Assembly: GCA_028821035.1 (NCBI GenBank)
Contig: JAPPHP010000464.1
Span: forward strand, 1 to 8,625
Source: Gammaproteobacteria bacterium
Lineage (GTDB): Bacteria > Pseudomonadota > Gammaproteobacteria > Pseudomonadales > Azotimanducaceae
Length of the DNA: 8,625 bases
Direction: 5' to 3'
The notes beneath the pieces were generated by a model. The model did not search any database, had not been told where the DNA came from, and saw nothing but the letters and a program-made list of their open reading frames with translations. The stretch's first letter is position 1. Each line of letters opens with the position of its first letter. Positions 1 through 4,916 of the stretch are shown piece by piece. Both the position numbers and the translations under genes were made by a program.

Positions 1-1
1 G

Positions 2-361
2 CGCGGCGCCGCGACGCGGCTTGGCGCGAACTGCCGCGTCCACGTGGCGTCGGCCCCGCAATGGGTGCGTCGGCAGCGGGAGTGGGACTGGGACCTCGTC
101 TTCGTCGACCCGCCGTTCGGCACGCGCCTCGGCGCCGAGACGCTCGCGCTGCTCCGTGGACGCGACATCCTGGTGTACTTCGAGGAGGCGGAGGCCGGGG
201 CGCGCGACCGTGACGCCGAAACCGGGAATCCGCCGGGTTGGGAGACGCTGCGGGAGTCCCGCGCCGGGGCATGCCGCTTTCGCCTGCTCCGGCCCGCCGG
301 CGGGGTAGGCGATTGGCCCAGGCTTCGGGGCGCTGCTAGTATCGGGCCGCATCGAGCTTGA
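2..361 (+). CDS. rsmD: 16S rRNA (guanine966-N2)-methyltransferase RsmD, C-terminal part
   Basis: This is the 3' end of a gene that begins before the window; 119 residues are visible, open from the first bases. RsmD methylates G966 of 16S rRNA using S-adenosylmethionine during 30S subunit assembly. The identifying motif is DLVFVDPPF, with the DPPF catalytic/base-binding loop encoded at 107-118, preceded by a region matching the SAM-domain beta strand (LGANCRVHVASAP). Downstream, the segment ending CRFRLLRP matches the usual C-terminal strand of the family, which normally stops about there. Here the frame runs about 25 residues further, to a TGA at 359-361. That tail is low in recognisable structure and overlaps the likely coaD promoter, so it may be unconserved. 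The neighbour coaD follows after 9 bases, the usual rsmD-coaD pairing. Identity is well supported by motif and context. Confidence 0.88.
   Translation, partial: RGAATRLGANCRVHVASAPQWVRRQREWDWDLVFVDPPFGTRLGAETLALLRGRDILVYFEEAEAGARDRDAETGNPPGWETLRESRAGACRFRLLRPAGGVGDWPRLRGAASIGPHRA
337..342 (+). promoter_or_regulatory. Probable extended -10 promoter of coaD
   Basis: TAGTAT at 337-342 is preceded by TGC (334-336), giving an extended -10 (TGN plus hexamer). TTGGCC at 313-318 is a partial -35 match with an 18-base spacer. Transcription would start near 349, giving a leader of about 20 bases before the coaD ATG. It lies inside the unusually long rsmD tail. Inference from pattern only. Confidence 0.45.
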
Positions 362-370
362 GGGACTCCC

Positions 371-847
371 ATGCGGGTCGTCTATCCCGGCAGCTTCAAC
401 CCCATCACCAACGGCCACACCGACCTGGTGAAGCGGGCGCTGAAGCTGTTCGACGGCGTCACGGTCGCCATCGGCACTTCCGCGCAGAAGGACCCGGCGA
501 CCTACCTCAGCGACCGTATCGAACTCTGCCGGACCGTGCTCGCGGAGTTCGGCGACCGCGTGGAGGTCGAGGGCTTCAACACGCTGCTGGTCGACTACGT
601 CCGCACCAAGGGCACGAACTTCATCCTCCGCGGCCTGCGGACCGTCACGGACTTCGAGTACGAGTTCCAGATGGCGGAGATGAACCGGGCCATGGACCAC
701 GGCATCGAGTACGTGTTCCTGCCCACCTCGCTGTCGTGCTCCTTCGTCTCGTCCTCGCTGGTACGCGAGATCGCCCTGCTCGACGGCGACATCTCGGAAT
801 TCGTGCATCCCGCGGTGGTGGAGTACTACCGCTCCGGCAAGAGCTGA
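371..847 (+). CDS. coaD: Phosphopantetheine adenylyltransferase CoaD (PPAT)
   Basis: CoaD transfers AMP from ATP to 4'-phosphopantetheine, giving dephospho-CoA, the fourth step of coenzyme A synthesis in the cytoplasm. The 158-residue product has the usual family length. It shows the nucleotidyltransferase signature YPGSFNPITNGH (residues 5-16), including the TNGH ATP-binding motif with His16; Lys40 aligns with E. coli Lys42; the ILRGLR arginines, the DFEYEFQMA segment and the SFVSSSLVREIA motif follow in the usual order. The ATG is supported by GAGGGA at 360-365, about five bases upstream and overlapping the rsmD stop. One oddity is Asn10 where most PPATs have Asp (FDP becomes FNP); this is also seen in some other PPATs and need not be inactivating. 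CoaBC, which supplies an earlier step of the same pathway, is encoded 2.8 kb away. The gene ends tail to tail with mutM, 16 bases apart. Confidence 0.97.
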   Translation: MRVVYPGSFNPITNGHTDLVKRALKLFDGVTVAIGTSAQKDPATYLSDRIELCRTVLAEFGDRVEVEGFNTLLVDYVRTKGTNFILRGLRTVTDFEYEFQMAEMNRAMDHGIEYVFLPTSLSCSFVSSSLVREIALLDGDISEFVHPAVVEYYRSGKS

Positions 848-863
848 ACCTTCCGCCTTCCGT

Positions 864-1673
864 TCACCGCTGGCAGCGCGGGCAGTAGACCGTGCCCCGC
901 TGGCCGAGGCGAATGCCCTTGAGGAGCGTCCCGCAGACGCGGCAGGGCCTGCCGTCACGGCCGTAGACGAACAGTTCGTTGCGGAAGTAGCCGGGCGCGC
1001 CGTCGCTGCCCACGTAGTCGCGCAGGGTCGTGCCGCCAAGGTCGATGGCGGCCGTCAGCGTCTCCCGGACCGCCTCCGCGAGCGCGTCGTAACGCGCCCG
1101 CGTCACGCGCCCCGCCGCGGTACGCGGCCGCACGCCCGCCTTGAACAGCGCCTCGTTCGCATAGATGTTCCCGACCCCGACGACGACGCGGGCGTCCATC
1201 AGGTAGTTCTTGACGGCGACCCGCCGTTTGCGGGAGCCGGCGAACAGGTACCCCCCGTCGAAGACATCCGACAGCGGCTCGACCCCCAGACCGCGGAGCA
1301 GCCAGTGGTCTTCCCAGGCGCCCGGCTGCCAGTGGAGACTTCCGAAGCGCCGGGGATCGGTGAGACGCAGCGCCATGCCGTTGCCGAGCACGAGGTCCAC
1401 GTGGTCGTGTTTCTCGGCCGGCGCGTTGCCGGAGACGACACGCAAGCGGCCGGACATGCCGAGATGGAGGATCAGCGCCCCGGTCTCGAGGTGGAGCACG
1501 AGATACTTGGCGCGGCGGGAGAGGCGGAGCACGCGCTGGCCGGAAACCGTATCCGGCACCGCGACCGGCCAGCGCAGGCGCGGCTCGCGGACCGTCAGCG
1601 CCGCCACGCGCTGGCCGAGGACGGCCGGCGCGACCCCCCGGAGGGTCGTCTCCACCTCGGGGAGTTCAGGCAT
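864..1673 (-). CDS. mutM: Formamidopyrimidine-DNA glycosylase MutM (Fpg)
   Basis: MutM removes 8-oxoguanine and formamidopyrimidines from DNA and cuts the abasic site (bifunctional glycosylase/AP lyase). The 269 residues equal the E. coli length. Visible hallmarks are the N-terminal PELPEVETT with the Pro2 nucleophile and Glu3; Lys56 in RRAKYLV; Met73 in HLGMSGRLR; DPRRFG (residues 106-111) for base-pair probing; VVGVGNIYANE, with the conserved Asn; and a C-terminal zinc finger, Cys244, Cys247, Cys264 and Cys267, with the GQRGT arginine. All key residues are present, so the enzyme should be active. It is the last gene of a minus-strand run rpmB-rpmG-mutM, 50 bases after rpmG. That gap holds a REP-like hairpin and no obvious ribosome binding site before the ATG, consistent with expression well below that of the ribosomal proteins. 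Confidence 0.98.
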   Translation of the reverse strand: MPELPEVETTLRGVAPAVLGQRVAALTVREPRLRWPVAVPDTVSGQRVLRLSRRAKYLVLHLETGALILHLGMSGRLRVVSGNAPAEKHDHVDLVLGNGMALRLTDPRRFGSLHWQPGAWEDHWLLRGLGVEPLSDVFDGGYLFAGSRKRRVAVKNYLMDARVVVGVGNIYANEALFKAGVRPRTAAGRVTRARYDALAEAVRETLTAAIDLGGTTLRDYVGSDGAPGYFRNELFVYGRDGRPCRVCGTLLKGIRLGQRGTVYCPRCQR

Positions 1674-1688
1674 GCAGGGAAGAGCGGG

Positions 1689-1723
1689 GTCGCCGAGGGC
1701 GAGCCTCCGACGCTCCTACACCG
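1689..1723 (-). repeat. REP-like element A between rpmG and mutM
   Basis: Read on the minus strand this begins CGGTGTAGGAG (1713-1723) immediately after the rpmG stop codon and ends GCGAC. The interior folds as a stem: GTCG (1689-1692) pairs with CGAC (1708-1711) and GAGG (1695-1698) with CCTC (1704-1707), leaving a CC bulge and a five-base loop. A GTAG tetranucleotide next to an imperfect hairpin is the layout of REP elements mobilised by RAYT transposases. The first 11 bases recur exactly in element B. Assignment to the REP class is inference. Confidence 0.5.
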
Positions 1724-1879
1724 TCACTTGATCTTCGCTTCCTTGTAGATCACGTGTCTGCGGACGACCGGGTCGTACTTGCGGAACTCCAGCTTGTCCG
1801 GCGTGTTCCGCTTGTTCTTGTCGGTCGTGTAGAAGTGGTCCGTGCCCGCCGTCGACTCCAGCTTGATCTTCTCACGCAT
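1724..1879 (-). CDS. rpmG: 50S ribosomal protein L33 (zinc-free form)
   Basis: This encodes 51 residues beginning MREKIKLESTAGTDHFYTT and ending RRHVIYKEAKIK, which is bacterial L33 throughout; the E. coli protein is of near-identical length and shares the ends. L33 binds 23S rRNA near the E site of the large subunit. There are no cysteines, so this is the C-minus paralogue that does not bind zinc, the form usual in gammaproteobacteria. The ATG at 1877-1879 lies three bases after the rpmB stop; AAGG on the minus strand (1888-1891), inside the rpmB end, serves as ribosome binding site at about eight bases. Tight spacing implies translational coupling with rpmB. The REP-like element A follows the stop codon at once. 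Confidence 0.98.
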   Translation of the reverse strand: MREKIKLESTAGTDHFYTTDKNKRNTPDKLEFRKYDPVVRRHVIYKEAKIK

Positions 1880-1882
1880 GGC

Positions 1883-2119
1883 TCACACCTTCTCGCCGCG
1901 CTTGCGCATGTCCGCCAGCACGGTCTCTATGCCCTTCTTGTCGATCAGCCGCATCCCCGCCGCCGAGACGCGCAGGCGCACGAAGCGTTTCTCGCTCTCG
2001 ATCCAGAAGCGGTGGTAGTGCAGGTTCGGCTTGAACCGGCGGCGGGTCTTGTTCTCCGCGTGAGAACGGTGGTTCCCGCTCATCGGGCGCTTGCCGGTGA
2101 CCTGGCAGACCTGGGACAT
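1883..2119 (-). CDS. rpmB: 50S ribosomal protein L28
   Basis: The 78-residue product, the same length as E. coli L28, starts MSQVCQVTGKRPMSGNHRSH and ends LADMRKRGEKV, with the family core HRFWIESEKRFVRLRVSA in the middle. L28 is a large-subunit protein needed for late 50S assembly and 70S formation. It retains the CQVTGK turn but only one cysteine, so it is not a zinc-ribbon form. It is first in the operon rpmB-rpmG-mutM, with the start supported by the exact match of N-terminal residues to the family. A clear promoter lies 30-59 bases upstream. No strong Shine-Dalgarno is visible before the ATG. Confidence 0.98.
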   Translation of the reverse strand: MSQVCQVTGKRPMSGNHRSHAENKTRRRFKPNLHYHRFWIESEKRFVRLRVSAAGMRLIDKKGIETVLADMRKRGEKV

Positions 2120-2148
2120 GATCGGGCCGCTCGGGTTGGGGGCGGCGA

Positions 2149-2178
2149 TTTATAGCAGAGTAGCGCACGGCGCGGCAA
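2149..2178 (-). promoter_or_regulatory. Promoter of the rpmB-rpmG-mutM operon
   Basis: On the minus strand, TTGCCG (2173-2178) and TATAAA (2149-2154) are separated by 18 bases, and TGC precedes the -10, making it an extended -10. Four of six -35 and five of six -10 positions fit the sigma-70 consensus. Transcription should start near 2142, giving a leader of about 22 bases. This is the best-looking promoter in the window, as expected for ribosomal protein genes. Confidence 0.7.
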
Positions 2179-2185
2179 CCGGCTA

Positions 2186-2195
2186 CGACATGTCG
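2186..2195. other. Ten-base perfect palindrome upstream of the rpmB promoter
   Basis: CGACATGTCG is a perfect inverted repeat lying eight bases upstream of the rpmB -35 hexamer. It could be an operator half-site pair, or part of the foot of REP-like element B, whose GCGAC end overlaps it. No binding protein can be named. Confidence 0.35.
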
Positions 2196-2225
2196 CACGA
2201 AAGCCCGGGCTGATCTCCTACACCG
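2192..2225 (-). repeat. REP-like element B upstream of rpmB
   Basis: Read on the minus strand it starts CGGTGTAGGAG (2215-2225), identical to the start of element A, and ends GCGAC (2192-2196). In between lies the perfect 10-base palindrome AGCCCGGGCT (2202-2211). The distance from GTAGGAG to GCGAC is 18 bases, against 19 in element A, but the hairpin sequence differs. Both copies have the same orientation. It occupies the space between the rpmB promoter and the start of the accessory gene region. Confidence 0.45.
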
Positions 2226-2266
2226 ACAAGGGCGTTCTTCCTATTTTCGGTCGGCTTGGCGGGTCG

Positions 2267-2272
2267 TTTAAT
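2267..2272 (+). promoter_or_regulatory. Possible -10 of the coiled-coil membrane protein gene
   Basis: TTTAAT matches five of six positions of the -10 consensus and lies in a noticeably AT-richer stretch (about 2230-2300) than its surroundings. The best -35 at 17 bases is TTTTCG, only a half match. The leader would be about 40 bases and contains the strong AGGAGG at 2304-2309. Confidence 0.35.
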
Positions 2273-2303
2273 GCGACGAAGCTGTTTGATGGAAGTTGTG
2301 GAG

Positions 2304-2309
2304 AGGAGG
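2304..2309 (+). promoter_or_regulatory. Ribosome binding site that selects a TTG start
   Basis: AGGAGG is a perfect Shine-Dalgarno. It stands eight bases before the TTG at 2318 but 20 bases before the first in-frame ATG at 2330, so the TTG is the better-placed start. It is the strongest ribosome binding site in the window. Confidence 0.75.
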
Positions 2310-2317
2310 CCCTAAGC

Positions 2318-2788
2318 TTGGAACCAGCCATGGACAGATCGCCTGAGCCAGTCACGCGTGCGGACTTCGAGGAGTTCGCGGCACGACTGCACGCCGAGAT
2401 CGAGCGGTCCGCGCAAACACTGCGCGCCGAGATCCAGCAGTCCGCCGAGGGGCTGCGCGCCGAGATGAAGCAGTCCGCCGAGGGGCTGCGCGCCGACATC
2501 AGCGATGTGCACCAGTCGGTCGCCGGCATAGCCGGAGAGTTGCGCATCCTCAAGTGGGCGGTGAGTCTGGCCCTGGCCGCCATCGTCGGCGGCCTCGGGA
2601 TGCTCTATCAGGGCGTTACCGATCTCCGTACGGAGATGTACAGCGGGGACAACGCGCTGCGGGAGGAGATCGCGGACCTCGGCGAGCGGACCGCCCGCCT
2701 CGAGGAAGGCCAACGCCACACCCACGAGCGCCTGAGGAATCTGACCGACCTGACCAGGGCACGCGCGCTGCCACCGGGCGCATCCTGA
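2318..2788 (+). CDS. Unrecognised coiled-coil protein with one membrane segment
   Basis: I do not recognise a specific function. The 156-residue product (152 if the ATG at 2330 is used) has a short acidic N-terminus; an amphipathic coiled-coil region at residues 25-68 built of 11-residue units (xAEIxxSAxxL, four copies, the middle two nearly identical); one hydrophobic segment at about 79-97 (WAVSLALAAIVGGLGMLYQ); and a second charged helical region at 101-147 with a heptad-like pattern. No cysteine and no signal peptide. The layout of hendecad coiled coil followed by a membrane helix resembles bacterial DUF1640-like (CCDC90-type) proteins, but those usually end just after the helix, so the match is only structural. 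The gene is inserted between rpmB and radC on the opposite strand to both. Codon choice in the repeats matches the GC-rich neighbours, though the upstream region is AT-richer. A real gene is supported by its ribosome binding site and coherent protein design. Confidence 0.8.
   Translation: MEPAMDRSPEPVTRADFEEFAARLHAEIERSAQTLRAEIQQSAEGLRAEMKQSAEGLRADISDVHQSVAGIAGELRILKWAVSLALAAIVGGLGMLYQGVTDLRTEMYSGDNALREEIADLGERTARLEEGQRHTHERLRNLTDLTRARALPPGAS
2390..2521 (+). repeat. Four tandem 33-bp units inside the coiled-coil gene
   Basis: Units begin at 2390, 2423, 2456 and 2489, each encoding 11 residues. The second and third differ at only two bases in 33 (ATCCAG against ATGAAG); the first and fourth have diverged, the fourth mostly after its sixth base. 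Eleven residues equal three helical turns, so adding or losing a unit would lengthen or shorten the coiled coil without changing the frame. Confidence 0.85.
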
Positions 2789-2806
2789 ACTCGGGGCAAC
2801 ACGACT

Positions 2807-2826
2807 CGCCCGCCAGCAGGCGGGCG
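2807..2826. terminator. Strong GC hairpin between convergent genes
   Basis: CGCCCGCC (2807-2814) and GGCGGGCG (2819-2826) form a perfect 8-bp stem with an AGCA loop. It lies 18 bases after the coiled-coil gene's stop and 37 bases beyond the radC stop, so it could end or stabilise transcripts from both sides. There is no T run on either strand, so it is not a canonical intrinsic terminator. It is followed at once by the palindrome TGACGTCA (2827-2834). Confidence 0.5.
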
Positions 2827-2863
2827 TGACGTCACGAGCGGAGCGAGAGAGGGGCGCAGCAGG

Positions 2864-3565
2864 TCATAGCAGCCCCCGCTCCGCGAACGACACCTGCTGG
2901 TCTGCGCTCACGACGACGTGGTCGACGAGCCGCACGTCCACCTCCTCGAGCAGGGTCGCGATGCGCCCGGTCAACTGGATGTCGCTCGGGGAAGGCTCCG
3001 CCACGCCCGACGGGTGGTTGTGGTAGAGGATCAGTCCGCAGGCGTTGTGGCGCATCGAGGACTTCAGCACTTCGCGGGGGTACACCGCCGTACGGTCGAC
3101 CGAGCCGAAGAACAGCTCCTCGTTGGCGATCAGCCGGTTGCGCGCGTCGAGGAACAGCCCGCCGAAGACCTCGCGTTCGCGCCGCCCGAGCCGGTACCTC
3201 AGGTAGCGCCGGGTGGCCGTGGACCCCGACAGCACCTCGCCCGCGGTGACATGCTCGGCGTGATACCGGTCGAGCAGCGCCCGCGAGGCGACCACCGCCG
3301 CGGTCTTCGCCGGTCCCATGCCGGGACACGCCGCGATCCGTTCCGGGTCCGCGTCGAAAAGGCCCCGCACGCCCCCGAACCGGCGCAGGAGCACCCCGGC
3401 CAGTTCCACGGCGTCGTGCGTCCGGTCGCCGGTACGCAGTAGCGCCGCGACGAGTTCGGCATCCGCCAGCGCCCCCGGGCCCCTTCCGAGCAGCCGCTCC
3501 CGCGGGCGCTCCGCCCCCAACGGCCCGCCGTTGCCGCCGTTCACTTTCCTGTCCCGTGCAGGCAT
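2864..3565 (-). CDS. radC: RadC family JAB1/MPN domain protein
   Basis: RadC proteins carry a helix-hairpin-helix region followed by a JAMM metalloprotease-like domain; the biochemical role is unsettled, and the old link to DNA repair in E. coli was shown to come from a different gene. From the ATG at 3563-3565 the product is 233 residues, close to family length. It begins the conserved core at ERPRERLLGRG, has the hairpin motif CPGMGPAKTAA, and carries the metal motif HNHPSG...D as His182, His184 and Asp195, then VDHVVVS and SFAERGLL at the end. The frame stays open to a GTG at 3646 and an ATG at 3625, but those starts add sequence unlike the family and run into the coaBC control region. A GTG at 3542-3544, with AGGA just before it, is another possibility. 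The gene diverges from coaBC, as is usual. Confidence 0.93.
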   Translation of the reverse strand: MPARDRKVNGGNGGPLGAERPRERLLGRGPGALADAELVAALLRTGDRTHDAVELAGVLLRRFGGVRGLFDADPERIAACPGMGPAKTAAVVASRALLDRYHAEHVTAGEVLSGSTATRRYLRYRLGRREREVFGGLFLDARNRLIANEELFFGSVDRTAVYPREVLKSSMRHNACGLILYHNHPSGVAEPSPSDIQLTGRIATLLEEVDVRLVDHVVVSADQQVSFAERGLL

Positions 3566-3595
3566 CTCTGGTATCGTTGTCCCCCGTCCTCTTTC

Positions 3596-3616
3596 GCGGC
3601 GGCCGGTCCCCGCCGC
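3596..3616. other. Hairpin in the radC-coaBC divergent region
   Basis: GCGGCGG (3596-3602) pairs perfectly with CCGCCGC (3610-3616) around a seven-base loop. It lies 24 bases before the coaBC start, probably in its leader, and in the spacer or leader of radC. The region holds only weak promoter-like sequences: TGGTAT at 3569-3574 is a poor -10 for coaBC. No ribosome binding site precedes the coaBC ATG. Confidence 0.4.
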
Positions 3617-3640
3617 CCCTTCCATCGCGCCGACATCGCC

Positions 3641-4903
3641 ATGCACGGAAAACGCATCTTATTGGGCATCAGCGGTGGAATCGCTGCGTACAAAACCCCA
3701 ATCCTTGTGCGAGATCTGCGCTCTCGCGGTGCAGAGGTTGTCCCGGTCATGACGCAGAGCGCCGCCCGTTTCGTGACGGCCGCGAGCCTGCAGGCCGTGT
3801 CGGGAGAGCGCGTGCGTGACGACCTGTGGGACGAGGAAGCGGAAGGCGCCATGGGGCACATCGAACTCGCGCGCTGGGCCGACGCCGTCCTCGTCGCTCC
3901 CGCGACGGCGCACGTCATGGCGCGCCTTGCCGCCGGCGCCGCCGACGACCTCCTCACCACCGTCTGCCTCGCAACGGCCGCCCCGGTCTTCGTCGCGCCG
4001 GCGATGAACCGGCAGATGTGGGAACACCCCGCCGTGCAACGGAACGTGACGCGGCTCGAGGCGGACGGGCTGCACGTGCTGGGCCCCGGAGAGGGGGACC
4101 AGGCCTGCGGGGAGACCGGTCCCGGACGGATGCTGGAGCCCGGGGAACTCGCCGACGCCCTGGAGGCGCACTTCGCCGGTGCGGCTACCGACCCGGGGAG
4201 CGACCGTCGCGGAACGCTCGCCGGCGTGCGCATCCTCGTCACCGCGGGCCCGACGCGCGAACACATCGACCCCGTACGGTTCATCTCGAACCACAGCTCC
4301 GGCAAGCAGGGGTACGCCATGGCGCGAGCCGCCCGCGACGCGGGGGCCAGCGTGACGCTCGTCAGCGGCCCCGTGCACCTCGACACGCCCGTCGGCGTGC
4401 GGCGCGTGGACGTGACGACGGCGCGCGAGATGAAGGCGGCCGTGGAAGCGGAACTACCCGACACCGACCTCTTCATCGGCGTCGCCGCGGTGGGCGACTA
4501 CCGGCCCGCGGAGCCACAGAGCCGCAAGATCAAGAAGGCGGGCTCGGCGACCACCGAGATCACGCTGCCGCTCAAGGAGAATCCGGACATTCTCGAGGCG
4601 GCGGTGGCGAGCGGCCGTCCCTGCGTGGTGGGTTTCGCGGCGGAGACCCACGACGCGCTCAAGCATGCGCGGGAGAAGCTCGCCCGCAAGGGATGCGACG
4701 CCATCGTGGTGAACGACGTGTCGGACTCGACCATCGGCTTCGACAGCAATGACAACGCCGTTGTCCTCATCCAGGCGTCGGGCGAGACCGTCTTTCCGAT
4801 CGAGCCCAAGGAGACGCTGGCCGCGAAGCTGGTCGACGCCATCGCCGAGCTCTATCACGAGAAGTGCGGGAGAGACGAACCGCCGCAGAGAAACCTGGCC
4901 TGA
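3641..4903 (+). CDS. coaBC: Bifunctional phosphopantothenoylcysteine decarboxylase / phosphopantothenate-cysteine ligase CoaBC
   Basis: CoaBC couples 4'-phosphopantothenate to cysteine (CoaB, CTP-dependent) and decarboxylates the product to 4'-phosphopantetheine (CoaC, FMN-dependent), two steps of coenzyme A synthesis; CoaD then uses the product. The 420-residue protein has both domains. CoaC, residues 1 to about 185, shows GISGGIAAYK, the catalytic His73 in GHIELARWAD, APAMNRQMW with Asn123, and the substrate-flap Cys156 in ACGETGPGRM; these line up with E. coli His75, Asn125 and Cys158. CoaB, from about residue 195, shows ITAGPTREHIDPVRFISN in its VTAGPTRE form, SSGKQGYAMA, AAVGDYRPAEPQSRKIKK with the lysine motif, KENPDIL, and VGFAAET. 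The start is fixed by family alignment; no ribosome binding site is visible. It leads a tight plus-strand run, with algC 13 bases downstream in the place where dut normally sits. Confidence 0.98.
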   Translation: MHGKRILLGISGGIAAYKTPILVRDLRSRGAEVVPVMTQSAARFVTAASLQAVSGERVRDDLWDEEAEGAMGHIELARWADAVLVAPATAHVMARLAAGAADDLLTTVCLATAAPVFVAPAMNRQMWEHPAVQRNVTRLEADGLHVLGPGEGDQACGETGPGRMLEPGELADALEAHFAGAATDPGSDRRGTLAGVRILVTAGPTREHIDPVRFISNHSSGKQGYAMARAARDAGASVTLVSGPVHLDTPVGVRRVDVTTAREMKAAVEAELPDTDLFIGVAAVGDYRPAEPQSRKIKKAGSATTEITLPLKENPDILEAAVASGRPCVVGFAAETHDALKHAREKLARKGCDAIVVNDVSDSTIGFDSNDNAVVLIQASGETVFPIEPKETLAAKLVDAIAELYHEKCGRDEPPQRNLA

Positions 4904-4916
4904 CCCCCAGACGGCC

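Noticed and set aside
595..792. A 65-codon minus-strand frame inside coaD
   Set aside because: Antisense to a fully conserved enzyme; no independent signal.
2390..2521. The 33-bp direct repeats as a CRISPR array
   Set aside because: Units are tandem with no spacers, lie in frame within a coding gene, and encode a regular 11-residue coiled-coil step.
3566..3646. Longer RadC starting at the GTG at 3646 or ATG at 3625
   Set aside because: The added residues are Gly/Arg-rich and unlike the family, there is no ribosome binding site, and the GTG would abut the coaBC start codon.
3541..4476. A 311-codon minus-strand frame opposite coaBC
   Set aside because: Antisense to strongly supported coding sequence; composition is low-complexity Ser/Arg/Ala with no coherent domain.
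4749..4916. Upstream extension of the algC frame by 56 codons
   Set aside because: The extension lies inside coaBC in another frame and reads as Arg/Ser-rich shadow; the family N-terminus starts at 4917.
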